A stretch of DNA of 64,000 nucleotides from Aspidapion aeneum. Its lineage: Eukaryota > Arthropoda > Insecta > Coleoptera > Brentidae. The translations under genes were made by a program, and so were the position numbers. The stretch's first letter is position 1. Each line of letters opens with the position of its first letter. Below, one piece after another: positions 19,295 to 30,733 of the stretch. Location: positions 61,294,366 to 61,358,365 of the forward strand of contig OY755038.1 in assembly GCA_963576565.1 (NCBI GenBank). The letters are read 5' to 3'. The notes under the pieces are model-generated. The model did not search any database and was not told the DNA's origin. It saw only the letters and a program-made list of their open reading frames with translations.

Positions 19295-21060
19295 TTACAA
19301 TTACGACAATTTCTTACTGTTACCCCTGTCTGTCCACACGAATAACATTGCTTACCTCTAGGTAATGCGCACCCGATCGCCATGTGCCCTGTTTGGTTGC
19401 ATCTATAACAAACAACGTTCCTATTCGCCCTACCAGATCCAACACCCTGTGGTGGTTGTACATCCCTGTCACTTACGCTAGACTGACCACTAGGTGGTTG
19501 TTGTCTCTCTCTATCAGCTCTAGCAGAGAAACTGCCTGCTGGCTGCTGCCTATTTCTGTCGAATCTATTAGCAGGATGATTTAAATTCTGTTGGTTCGAT
19601 GTCCCGGCACCTGATATTTGAATTGCATCAACCCCTGTTGGAAAATCGTCAATATCGCTCTCTACGTCAACGTAGGCCAAGTCAGGTTCAATAGATTGGT
19701 TTCTTCTAGGAGTAAAATTCTCCTCCTCTAACCCATATCTCTGGTCTATTCTACGACACAAATCTTTTAAATGTGATAGGCTATTGACCTCAGTAGCAAT
19801 CAACCCTTTCTTATAAATGTACGCGATATTCCTGAAGACGATAGCTAATTTCGCCTCTTCAGAGACAGGACAGCCAAGTCTTTGGAAATATGTGTTCATG
19901 ACAGCAATGTAGGTCCCTATAGACTCTCCAGGGCCTTGTTTACGTTTTTGTATTTCCTTCAATAGCTTCTCGCCATATGAAGAAGGAAGATATTCTGCCA
20001 TGAACCTTTGTTCTAGCTGTTCCCATGTATGGACTTCTCTACGTACGTCTTTGTAAAAAGTATAAGCTGACTTTTCAAAAAGATCAATGCCTGAGTTCAG
20101 TAAAATCTTTTTGCTAACTCCTCTAGCCTGACTCAACTCGTCCACTCTCTCAAAAAATGCGGTGACGGAGATTGTACCCCTCTCGCCTGTAAACTTTAAG
20201 TTCCACTTATGCGGAGGTACAGGTGCAACATGATATGAAGTACCAGGATCACTTGACATTGGTACTGGTGACGAACATGAAAATGGTCGTGACTGAGCAA
20301 TTGGTGCAATGCTACTTTGGAGGGCAGCTAAACTCAAAGGAACGGTATACGGTTGTTGATACTGAAAAGCTGTTGTACCGTAATTCTCAATCGGCATAGG
20401 GAGTGGTGCTTGTACTGGTGTTTGAGTTGGGTTTGTAAGCACTTGCATTTGCAATGGAGCAATGACCGACGGTTGGTTTGTGGGCTGTTGAGCTGTTCTT
20501 TGTGTGCTCGAGAGCTGTGGTTGCGGGAAATGACACTGGTTAGGTGTGTTGCCAGCATTTGTCGAGTGGTCTAAGCTTCGACTCGTTGATTGGGTTTCAG
20601 ATGCTTCATCATCATCTGAGGTAACGCCAACTCTTAGTAAATCTGTTGCTTGGCTCTGCAATCTCCCAATCAAACTCAAGGTTTCCGCAACCAGTATGCC
20701 TTTGATTAGACTTTCTTCAAAGTTAGACGGATTCATGTTATTTATCCTGGCTAACACATGTTCCAACCTTACAGCGATTTTTCTAAACTCTCCCCCTTTA
20801 CTCTTACCAGAGAACTTCTCTACCAGCGGTACCAGACTATCTAGCTTTTTTATGCAGCTAAAAGCATCCTGGCCAAATTTAAAGGGATACGGAGGGTATC
20901 TCATACTTCCATCAGTCCTTTCTCTCTGCCTAATCAGTATGAGCTGTTGCTTCATTTCTTCCACCGATCCAATGGCTATGCCTCTCCATGTTAATTCGTA
21001 GATTAACTCGTCCTTGACTAAGTACCTTATGTCAGACAACCGACTCAAAGAAATAGCCAT
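19264..21060 (-). CDS. Gypsy Gag (598 aa)
   Basis: Structural protein that forms the intracellular particle around the element's RNA. ATG at 21060-21058, stop TAG at 19266-19264, no interruption. Residues 1-150 are helical and unassigned. Residues 155-285 are a Gln/Pro/Ser-rich linker. Residues about 283-445 are the retrotransposon gag capsid region (WNLKF.GE..., WEQLEQRFMAEYLPSSYGEKL, ...GPGESIGTYIAVM). Residues 551-564 form a CX2CX4HX4C zinc knuckle (CYRCNQTGHMAIGC). Residues 572-588 form a second cluster, CX2CX9CX2C, in which Val stands where a knuckle His would be; the GVTxxxC form is seen in other Gypsy Gags, so it need not be damage. The intact length suggests fairly recent activity. 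Confidence 0.92.
   Translation of the reverse strand: MAISLSRLSDIRYLVKDELIYELTWRGIAIGSVEEMKQQLILIRQRERTDGSMRYPPYPFKFGQDAFSCIKKLDSLVPLVEKFSGKSKGGEFRKIAVRLEHVLARINNMNPSNFEESLIKGILVAETLSLIGRLQSQATDLLRVGVTSDDDEASETQSTSRSLDHSTNAGNTPNQCHFPQPQLSSTQRTAQQPTNQPSVIAPLQMQVLTNPTQTPVQAPLPMPIENYGTTAFQYQQPYTVPLSLAALQSSIAPIAQSRPFSCSSPVPMSSDPGTSYHVAPVPPHKWNLKFTGERGTISVTAFFERVDELSQARGVSKKILLNSGIDLFEKSAYTFYKDVRREVHTWEQLEQRFMAEYLPSSYGEKLLKEIQKRKQGPGESIGTYIAVMNTYFQRLGCPVSEEAKLAIVFRNIAYIYKKGLIATEVNSLSHLKDLCRRIDQRYGLEEENFTPRRNQSIEPDLAYVDVESDIDDFPTGVDAIQISGAGTSNQQNLNHPANRFDRNRQQPAGSFSARADRERQQPPSGQSSVSDRDVQPPQGVGSGRANRNVVCYRCNQTGHMAIGCALPRGKQCYSCGQTGVTVRNCRNCNRQGNGPRRS
19282..19288 (-). promoter_or_regulatory. -1 ribosomal frameshift heptamer G GGA AAC
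   Basis: On the minus strand the heptamer GGGAAAC sits in the gag frame as G GGA AAC, the canonical X XXY YYZ form. It is 16 bases before the gag stop and just after the last stop of the pol frame (near 19297). Slipping back one base enters the pol frame exactly. GGGAAAC is a known working slippery site in other systems, for example some plant viruses. Confidence 0.8.
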
Positions 21061-21400
21061 GGTGCCTTTTATATTTAAACTTTAAACTTTAATTAAAACT
21101 TTTAATTATACCTCCCAATTATAAAAACTAAACCACGCAATAACAAACACAAAGTTCACTTTAAATTCACTAGTGAAAATCACTATAAATTTTCTCACAA
21201 ATGTAGAAAATATAAAACTTAAATACGGGCAGACGCGAACAAAATCGAAAAACACCGGAGCAGTAAGAAAATAATATTGATTTGTATTTAAAAATGTAAT
21301 CATAGTTTATATTAATTATTTGTACAACCAACTATGACGTCCAACCTTGCAGAGAAAAATAACTACTTAAATCCTAAATTAGAATTAACAAGTAGCCATA
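21061..21400 (-). other. Gypsy 5' leader (no primer-binding site identified)
   Basis: AT-rich sequence upstream of gag with TTTAAACTTTAAACTTTAA just before the ATG and a TCACTAGTGA palindrome near 21168. It should contain the leader and the end of the 5' LTR, but I found neither a tRNA-complementary stretch beginning TGG next to a TG...CA end nor a match to sequence downstream of the integrase. Confidence 0.35.
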
Positions 21401-24400
21401 TCAAAAGTTAAAAAAAAAATAAAAGAGAGACAAGAATTTTGGCAGTGTTTAGGTGAGTAAAACCACAAAAAAAATAATTGCGCTTATCCTAGCTGAACTG
21501 GATTAAAATTAAAGTTAAGTGATGTTTGTTTACCTCAGCAACCGAATAGGTAAATTTATCCCTAAATGGAACGTACAACAGACTACCTATAACAAAAAAA
21601 TCCCAAAGCTGTTGTACACAGTTAACGCTAGGGTATACTCCTGCTATTGCAGAACGGCTCCACAATTAAACTCCTCAAAAAAACCCAAATCGCCGTATAC
21701 AATGATTTTTCTAAAAAGAATAAATCAAAACCCACTTTAACCTGCTTACCTATTCTGAGTCTACACGAAACTTGCATTGCTTAAGGCAAAATCATCCCTT
21801 AATATATAAGTGAACGCAATAAACATCGAAACAGATGTTCGTGTTATAGAAATCGTAAAATATGCTCAATAAAAAAAAAATCCGCTCGCTGAAATTGCGT
21901 CGAATTAGACTAGTAAGGATGTTGTGTGTAATTAAAAAAAAATTAAAAGAAAATTTAAAAAAATTAACGATGGTATAAAAAAATTTACACAGATAACGTC
22001 TTGGTAGGACTGCAACTCTCTAATAACCGTTAAAATGAAATTCCCAAAATTTTAACTAAATTGATGCAAACCATGGTCAAGAAGACCCTACGATCGTACT
22101 GGAAGGTGTCCAAAAAAAAATTAAAAAAAAAATTTTTTTGGTGTCGACTACAGTAGCCCAATAATAAAACAAAATAATTAGTGGCTCGCTAAAATGTTCA
22201 AAATATTACTCTACCCTAATAGGTGGTTTGGAGTAGGGAGAAAAAAAATAAAACAAATGATGATGGTTGTTAAAACGCGAGGGTTCGAAATGAAATTATA
22301 TTTTAATTCAGAAAAAAAAATATTTAAATAAACTGGTAAAATCATTGTAGGGCAAGGTACTACTATGCACCAAAAAAAAAAATTCAAATCAAGTTTCCTT
22401 CCTTAAAAAAGAAATATTTAAAAAAAATATTTTCAAAAAAAAATTAAAAATGTTTAAGTAAGGTTGCAGCTCCTATAAGCGAGCCTTAATAAAAAAAATT
22501 TAATAAAATCAACACCAGAAAAATCTTAATAGAGTTATGTCATGCAACAGTTTTTGTTCTTTTCCTTTAAATAAACAGTTGTAGATTTCCTTTCCTCTCC
22601 CAAAACTGTGTGAATGTGAAAAGTGAATGAGCTAGCAAAATTAATTTACTATACAAAAAAAAATATTTATGTTTCAAAAAAAACAAACGATGTTAGTATA
22701 TTTGTTTAAAATCATTAGTGAAGGAAATAAACAACGTGAGTACTTATTTACTGTACCACTATAATAATGTGAACCTAAGTTTTAAACTTTGCACTCAGCC
22801 CCGTAAAGAATTATCTTGTGTGCACTTTCAGAAAAACAACTATGAAAACAATTCCAAGGTTCACCTATAAGAACGTTGTAAAACTAAATCTGTCTACTCA
22901 AGTGTCTTTACACACAACATCTAATCAAAAAATTTTACTGCTTAATGCATTCTCAGATCCTTATTCCTGGTGTTCACGAGATATAAAATTAAGTTGGGCC
23001 CTTTCCACAACTATTAGTTAAAGCAAAATTACTAAATGTCCAAGGGCTAATGAGACCCTATCACTTACAAATGACATTTTGAAATGAAACAGTTGGGAAT
23101 AATCCTGCGTAAAAACCAGAAAACAAAATCAAGAACCAAAAAGTATTACATTAATTTTAAAAAAGCGTAATAACCTTCCGGCCCCAAATAAACTTTTGTT
23201 ATATCAACAAAACTCGGCCTAAAACCAAAAAATTTTTTTTATTAGACATTTCCCCTATTTCCTAAGTAGAATGTCAATAAAACCCAAAAACTTGTGATTT
23301 CCATTCCAATCCCGTCTGCACCCTATATATTTTTTAAACGGTTAAACGCCCACAGGCGAAACAATATCTTATTTCAAAGAAAGGTGAAGGCATTTTGAAG
23401 TACCCTGTGAAAACAGGACACTATTATGGAAAATTGTTCAGATCAGTGTTCTTACTAATTTTTAACCTAAATATATCTAGTTCCCTCATGTGCATGTTAC
23501 TATTTTAATTCCTATCATAACTAAACAGATCACAACGCAAATCTGCAAGGTCCTGGAAGATGTGAGATTCAGCCTGTAGGCCAAATTTGGATGTATTTTA
23601 ATTTAGCGAAAACCGAAGTTGCGAAATCCTAAAAAGATTAGCAGGAAGTCCTCGTTCCTCGATTTCTACACTCCGAACCAAACATTTCTGCCATTTCCAC
23701 CCAGCTCGCGGGAGGAAAGCCCCTAATTATTGCAATACAAAAGGTACTACTATCATATTATGCATAACAAAAAAAGTATATGCCCTCATCATTGTTTAGT
23801 CGCATCAAAGAAAACCTATTGTTTTTAAATTTATTCTTAGGTTGAAATTTTTTTTTAGAAATCAATGATCTTAAATTTATTGTTTAACCTGAACACTTTC
23901 CCCTTTATTCCACAAAAGTGTATTGTAATTTAAAATTTTGCTTTATTATTTGAGGTCACCAGTATGAAATTATTTTAAAATTAAAAAAAAATGAAATAAA
24001 AAAAAATTATTTTCCAATTGTCCACAACTTCCAAGTTTTCATCCCTAAATACCTAGGTACTTTCTCAGTCTAACACCATCCATCGTTATCCAACATAACG
24101 CTTTAATTTCAGAAGCAAAAAAAAGCTAAGCAAGTAAGTTGGAAGTTGCTTTACAATGGGCGCAGATGTAAGGCCCCCTTAAGCACACGCCACTGTCCTG
24201 AAATGCAGACTATCAAAAAAAAAATTGGAGACTAGCATATCTACCGTCAAACAACATTTGGCATGAAATAAAAATAATTCCATATCATACCAGTATCCTC
24301 AAAAACAAAACGTTTTTCATTATATAAGACCCAAACACCTAACCAATAAATCTTGTTATTTAAAACTATGATTTGGAAGTATGTAAAAGATTTATTTATT

Positions 24401-26100
24401 CCTGCCTGATCAACTAAGACAAAAAAAGTTCACCTTTTGTTGTGACTCAAGAAATTCCTGTTTGGTCCCCCAAAAAAAAATATAACCAGTCTGGTCACCC
24501 TTTAAAACTACGACCACTATACAAACCGTTTTGACCAAAACAAGAATTCGAGAAGTTATGTTTACAGAAAAAAAAATAATCTTTTTAAGAAAGATTAAAT
24601 TATTTAAAAAAAAGTAAAATTTTGAGATATTTTTACCAATTACCACCGCATAGCATTTATATTTAGTTGAAAGTCTCTCTTAAATTTACTGACCAATTTC
24701 ACGGCCTGACAATGACATTACTTTAAAAAAAATTACTGAACTTTACAAATGAACTATAAAAAATCAAAAAAACTTATATCTATATCTGTCTCAGTTAAAC
24801 ATTTCTTTTGTGGTATTATATCTAGTTGGGCTTCAAATTCATTTTCTCTGTATTAAATCCGGAGCAGGCAAAACTTCTCAAGGCTCAAACATAAATGTTT
24901 GCTCTCCATTGGCCATGACCAAGCTATGACCTGAACGCAGAAAAAAAGTACAGAAAAAAATAATTGTGAACCAGAAAAACTTTAATTGATAGAAATACCC
25001 GTAGGTCATTTTAAAAAAAAATACACTCCAAGGCCCGACGCTGTATTTTCTACCAAGAAAAAAAATTGACCAGGCACGAAAACACAACTAGACAACTAGA
25101 CTTGGACCAAAGACCTAAAAAACTGTCCTACAACAAAAATACTCCAAAACAAATGTTAACTGGACCTCTGGCGTTGATCTTCAGCCAATGTGTTGCTCTA
25201 GGGATTTTAGCCTTGTGTTTCCTAACGTGTCGAGCTGACACTAAATAGTAGTACCCTCCTCTGACCCGATGTAACTGAGTGACGTAAGATCTTAATTGTC
25301 ATCAACAGTTACCACCAAAAACAAGAAAAGAAAATGACAAAGCAAAATAAACTCATTTTCCTTTTCTTTCATTTTCATTAATTTATACTTTCAACTAAAT
25401 AAAATTACCAGCTGTTAAGCTATATTTACTTTAAAACAACCCAGCCAAGAAAAATTTGTGTGAAACCCTGTAAAAATATTCCAATTTCCAAGTGGTGATA
25501 TCCCAAAAAAATTAAAATCACCAAAAAAAATAGCTTGTTGACCTAAATAAATTGACTGCACTAAAAAATAATCTGTGAAACAATTTCTATCTTATCACAA
25601 GCAGGACATAATAACATATAAATAAATGAACCTGCAAAAAAAAATTGTCAGAAAAACACACTACCTATGTCATATATTTAAAACATAAAAAGACCATGTC
25701 TGGAGGTCCATCCACCTATAAATCAACAAAAAAAATTGAAGTAAATTTACATTACTGTGTTTATTTTTCTTTAAAAAAAATTAAAACGTGTTTTTCCTAC
25801 AAAAAAACTTTAAAGAATTAAGAACATGATTTGGACGCTGTTGAATAAAAACTCCCATGCTTTTTATCCACTTATTCTTCCTTAATAAATAAAAATGAAT
25901 ATTTTATTTTCCAAGAAAAAACTTGTGAAGATAAGCTAACAAAAAACAATAAGAATTACTAAAACAACAAAACGAAGTCCAAATCAACACTCAAATATTA
26001 AAATATTTTAAAAAAAATATTTAAAAAGTGTTTTTTCAAAAGAAACCAATGATGATGGAAAATCCTGTTTTATAGTAAAAAAACATTAATTAAAAGTGGT
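21400..26100. repeat. 4.7 kb region with one-sided poly(A) runs
   Basis: I count roughly forty runs of seven or more A on the plus strand (for example near 21410, 21869, 22110, 22370, 23979, 24213, 24471, 25010, 25636) but only about three runs of T of that length (22129, 23232, 23846). The runs are spread through otherwise complex, non-repetitive DNA, often as C-A(8-10)-TT. There is no open frame over about 80 codons, no element end and no tandem period. It starts close to the 5' side of the Gypsy element; whether it belongs to that element is unknown. Confidence 0.5.
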
Positions 26101-28159
26101 TTGGTTAGTTAATATTAAAAAATTTTTTAAATAAAGTACATGTTTGCATTTGCACGAATATAACAATATAACCAAAATGGAGTAATTTTTATTTTATATT
26201 TGGATTGCCTTAAGAGTTTGAGCAATGATTAAATTTAAAATTAAACCGATTTTAAAGGAAAAAAACAATTATACCCCAGTGGCCGCGCGTGAGGTTTAAA
26301 AGTAGCGGTTCTGCAAACAGTTTTTAAAAAATATGGTAAATGGTTCAAATCGTCAGCATCGGAAATAGTCTTACATAGACTTTGAGTCACCATCAAATAT
26401 CAAACAAGGAAAACCAAATAATTTGTTTTTACACTGCACCCACAAATCCATTTAAAACGCTTATAAACATCGCGAGAGAATTTTCTTATATAGTTTTTGC
26501 CGCGACTGTTTCCCTCATAGGTACGTTATTTCTAAATCTGGTAAGGGAGTTAACGTCCTTAAATTACGTAAGGATTTTGGCCCCCTACCCCCCTCGTAAC
26601 GCATTTTTAAGAAAAAACCACATTAAAAAACCATTGAGTGTAACGCAATGCCAAGGCCCTAAAGGACGACCTTTTTATTTGATTTTTAACGTTTCGTTAA
26701 AAAAATGGTTAACTTTTCGTTAAAAAAAAGGTAAACTTTTAAAATCCCGGAGAGTAATGGTTATATCCTCGGTAGTTTTCATGTTTTATTAAAGTTTTTT
26801 ATACCTACTACACACCGCACTTATAAAACTAATTATTACAAATGCTTTTGCCTTGGCAAGCATTAAAATATAATATTCATTCATAAAAGTACCGTAATGA
26901 AGTAAATTATGTCAACACTCAACTAGGTACAAATTTGCAGTTCCCATCTGTTCTTAAAATATAAACGGGGCACTACCCCGATTTTCTAAAATTTTGCATA
27001 GCTGAGACGTCAGTTGAATAGTTCTATCCTTTTTAATGTGTGGTACAATCTGTATTCATCCGTCCTTTATTCGGGGGAGTTCGGTTAACAGACCCGGCAA
27101 AATCGACCGCACATCTACACATCGCGCATCGCAAGCAGAGCGACGAGCCCACCAGACCCAAGAGCCCGAATAGCAACAGGCTTGCCCCTCGTACCAATTA
27201 TACAAATGTTGTAGGCATGTGCCTGCTTAATTAGTAAGAAAAAAATGAACAAAAAAAATCTGTACTAAAAAAATATATTACTGTACTCTAAATTAGCCGG
27301 TGCTGCAGCCCCGCAGCCCTTATTGAATAACCGCCACTGTTATACCCACATCCCAGCCAAAGCTATCAGGTAAAAACTATAAATAATCTAAAAATGCGGA
27401 ATTATTTTTAAAAAGAGTATCGTTATATAAATACATTCTGTTTAATTTTTTTTTTAATGACTGCCTTTTTAATTTAGTAGTTTTGTAACCGTGTAACCAA
27501 ATTAAATATAAATGTTCCATCAATTAAAACAAATAAGTTGTACAGTTTCAGCGTATAGTAGCCATCTTGAATTTTAAAAAAAGCCGTATTAATCTTTATT
27601 TGCATTTAAAGCCTTAAGGAAGGTATCGGTTTCTTATTCCAATTGATTAATAACTAACCTAAAAAAATAAGAATAGCCGGCTTCGCTGGTTCGGCCTGAC
27701 TTGCACATGTCATAGCGTAAAAAAATCGCCTTAACAAGGGAGAATGGCTTGTAAAACATGTATGCCAAATTTCATTAAAATTGGTTAAGTAGTATCTGAA
27801 ATGAGCGATAAAATACTCTCTACCTTTTGTATTGATATACTGATGGAAACGCAGTTTTTTAATTGAAAGAAAATATATGAATGCCTCTCAGCTTTTAATT
27901 TTCTGCTATCTTTATTTTATATTTGCGATCATTTTTGTTTAGTTGGATTGAAAAACTTATTTACTTTACATATATTTTAAAATTTTTTAAATCAGTACCT
28001 AGTCAAATATTTAGCTACATTTTAAATATGAAATGTTTTTATAGGACACCCGGTACATCGGTAGCTAAAATTTTGAGGATTTACAACCCCTTAATCTTGT
28101 ACAAAACAAAACTGCTAAATTATAACAATTGTTCCCACTGTGCGACGACACTCCACGCT
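26101..28159. other. no gene seen; short repeat-like patches
   Basis: Contains a cluster of GTTACG/CGTAAC-type motifs with a C-rich run (26560-26605), similar in style to 42885-43050, and a GC-richer patch at 27030-27220 with no known protein. A 'GCCAAATTTCATTAAAATTGG' patch near 27764 is related to the interior of the hairpin-ended repeats at 35220 and 48350. Otherwise AT-rich and anonymous. Confidence 0.35.
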
Positions 28160-28168
28160 ATTCATCGC

Positions 28169-28805
28169 CACGGTGGATAGAATAGACCGGTGTTCGCATC
28201 TTATAAATATATGTCGAATTTTCACGACACTGGTGGTCTAGCTGATTTTTGTAAACAAAAGTTAGATATGATTTGAACAACTAATATTTTTTGAATTTTT
28301 TAAAAACTAAGACAATTTTCCTACTATTTTTTTGTTTATTCTTATAAAATAATATTTTTCAGACATACCAGTCGTAATTTTTTTTAGCCCGCTTCATTTC
28401 TCTTATAAAATTCAAAGAAAATAATGTGTTTGTTTCAGCTTCAAAAATAATGCGCTGACCTACATCTTTGTTTACTTCCCAAGTCGTCGGTTCACCTTTG
28501 ATATTAAACGATCACATTCAGTTTGACTTGTAGTTTAAGTTTTGTGTAATAAAAAATAAAGCGGGCTAAAAAAAATAACGAAAATAAGTCTAGAAAATTA
28601 TATTTTATAAGGATGTACCAGAAAACAGTGGGAAATTGCCTTAGTTTTCAAAAAATTCAAAAAATATTAGTTGTTCCGTTGTTCATATCATATCTAATTT
28701 TTGTTTACAAAAATCAGCTGGACCACCAGTGACGTGAAAAATTCGACATATATATATATATATATATATATAGGATCCGAGCACCGGTCTATTCTATCCA
28801 CCGTG
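28169..28805. mobile_element. 637 bp foldback element with 9 bp target duplication
   Basis: Arms of about 240 bases: the left begins CACGGTGGATAGAATAGACC and the right is its complement ending ATCCACCGTG. Shared inner blocks are ATGTCGAATTTTTCACG, GGTGGTC(C)AGCTGATTTTTG, AGATATGAT and AAACTAAG(A/G)CAATTT, ending at the GCGGGCTAAAAAAAAT pair. The ~150 base loop is unique. The element is flanked by ATTCATCGC (28160-28168) and ATTCATCAC (28806-28814), a 9 bp duplication with one change. Long arms plus 9 bp duplications suggest a Mutator-like element; this is inference. The right arm has expanded a (TA)n run at 28747-28772. Confidence 0.75.
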
Positions 28806-28814
28806 ATTCATCAC

Positions 28815-29165
28815 CACTGCCAAGGGGTGCTGTGGAGGCTATACCGGCGGCGTTGCTGGGCGTCAGGCAAAATCTTGTGGCTAAAATTTTTTAGTCGGCC
28901 AAAACGATCGGAAGGTTAATTTACAAAAATCGGCCCCCAGGCGTCAGATTTTTAGTTTGATTTGTCTTGGCCGCATCAAAATGGATTTTGGAATTTATGC
29001 TGGAAATTTTTGAACAGCCAAGGTTAATATTTGTTATTTTTACAAAATAAAATTATAATTATATACTGTTATAAAACCAAAAAAATTGTCTCGAATTTAT
29101 ACCGATTATAAAAATGTCATTTTGTATTATTATTGTCTATTTGGTCCAAATAGTATCATTTAAAA
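28815..29165. other. no gene seen
   Basis: A short GC-richer patch (28815-28870) beside the foldback element, then AT-rich DNA with no motif. Confidence 0.35.
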
Positions 29166-29169
29166 AAAA

Positions 29170-29325
29170 AACAGCGTGCGTAAAAAAAATTTTCACGCAC
29201 GCCAAACCAGTTTTTTACGCACGCCGTGCATGAAATTTTTTTTTTACGCACGGCATGCGGGAAGTTGAACTTTCCACATGAAAATCGGTGCGGAAAAACG
29301 TGTTTTACGCTCGCAAGTAGGAAAA
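29170..29325. repeat. ACGCACG palindrome cluster, second site
   Basis: Multiple TTTTACGCACGC and GCGTGCGTAAAA units in both orientations, followed by a GTGCGGAAAAACG block. Both motif types also occur at 12339-12695 (GTGCGGAAAGTG and ACGCACG), so the two sites probably derive from one repeat family. Confidence 0.55.
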
Positions 29326-30540
29326 AATTATTTTAGTTCATGATCGTTAAAATACGAATAGTTTGAATGCAACAAACCAAATTTTGACAGTGTTTTATTT
29401 CTTAAGTAGCTAAATGGAAGAAATGGATCAAAATGTAATAAGTACCATTTTTTAAATAAAGGTAATATGCATGCACTATAAATTAACTAATTTATTATCA
29501 TTTTCTACAAAATTCTATCTACTTTTTAAAACTTAAATTACCTTTAACGTAAGTAACAAAATCTGCTTATTTTAAACAAACTGTAAAATGTCATGGGCCA
29601 TTTTGAAGGAGAGCAACATAAATAAGACCAAAAAATTGCACAATACGCATTTTAACTGATTTTAACTGCTTAAAGAGCGTCTGAAAAATTGTTACATTTT
29701 AAAATCATGCGCCATCTTGGATTTTATAGAAATGTTAATTTTGACAATAAAGACGGATAGTCTTAAGCCTTAGCTTTTAATAAAGACCAAAACCACAAAA
29801 TTTGGAGCAAAGGGCAAAAAAACTACAGCCTAAAAAAAAATATACGGTTTTTTTTGGCCCACCTTATAGTACTAAAGTTAAAACCTTTTTTCATTACTGA
29901 ATGAAATACCTAACAAAGAAAAACATAAATGAAATATTTAAAAAAATATTTTTCTTTAGAAAGATCCTTATTCTCCTGCTTATTTATTTTCTCCCTTTTA
30001 TAAATGCCTGTATGCTGTAGCTAGGTCGAATCTTTCTGTCACAAATTTCATTTCTTTGCTCGTTGAAGATTTTTTCCCTCAACGAGCTCCGGTAAATTAT
30101 CCTACCACGCAACGTGGAATAACAAGTATTCTGTGGAACCAACAACATTAACTTTTAACCAAATGCTTCGGTTATCTGTCAGTTTCCCAAATAATGTGAA
30201 AGTTTGATCCAAAGATAAATTAAATATGTGGATGTGGATTGGCTACTATAACAATAATAGGTATCTTTACTAGGGTCACCGCATCCTGGCAGCGGTGACT
30301 TTAGAAGCAAAAGGGAAAGTAATCAGATTTTTATCACCAATCTTGTTATATTTAAGTTAGATTTTCGTTACTTTCCGTTTTGCTTCTTGGTTATAACTAC
30401 GAAATAATTACACATTCAACACCTAATACGTGCTGAAAATTTGGTAGCTATTTGTTTATTAAAATACCGTCTCAAAATGTATAAAAAAGTGCTCCAGTGG
30501 AAAACACTACCCAAGTATTTCTAATAACGCAGTGAGTACA
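29326..30540. other. no gene seen
   Basis: AT-rich DNA. A short inverted pair GTCACCGC...GCGGTGAC lies near 30274-30300, in DNA where AAAGTAACGAAAATC-like sequence occurs in both orientations (30315-30375). No coding content. Confidence 0.4.
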
Positions 30541-30733
30541 ACAAATTCAGTTCATAATCAACTAAATAAGGCGTTTTTCCCAACATGAACACCAAGGTTG
30601 CGCGCGCACAATCGTTTATTTTTAACAGACTGCACGGCGACTCGCGTTCCTATCAACATCCAAGGTGCAGATTGAACAGGACCGCACTTAAATAAATCTC
30701 AGAGAGGTACAAAAATAAACAAACAACCTAAAA
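30541..30733 (+). other. probable 5' UTR of I-type LINE
   Basis: GC content rises near 30590 and the stretch leads into the ORF1 ATG at 30734 through 'GAGAGGTACAAAAATAAACAAAC'. The exact LINE start is not determinable; no target duplication was found. Confidence 0.4.

Larger units (their letters stand above)
16120..21060 (-). mobile_element. Ty3/Gypsy retrotransposon (LTRs not resolved)
   Basis: Minus-strand element with gag (21060-19264), PR-RT-RNase H (about 19294-17117), integrase (17229-16198), then a G10 polypurine tract. The domain order PR-RT-RH-IN places it in the Ty3/Gypsy group. Downstream of the tract the sequence TGTAACGTGTC at 16156 has the look of a Gypsy LTR start. A complementary CGTTACA at 16120-16126 closes a 37 base inverted pair. 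I could not find a matching 5' LTR upstream of gag, so the outer limits are unknown and the 3' LTR may be deleted or divergent. No env-like frame follows the integrase. Confidence 0.85.

Noticed and set aside
20546..21001. 151-codon plus-strand open frame
   Set aside because: Antisense shadow of the intact Gypsy gag.
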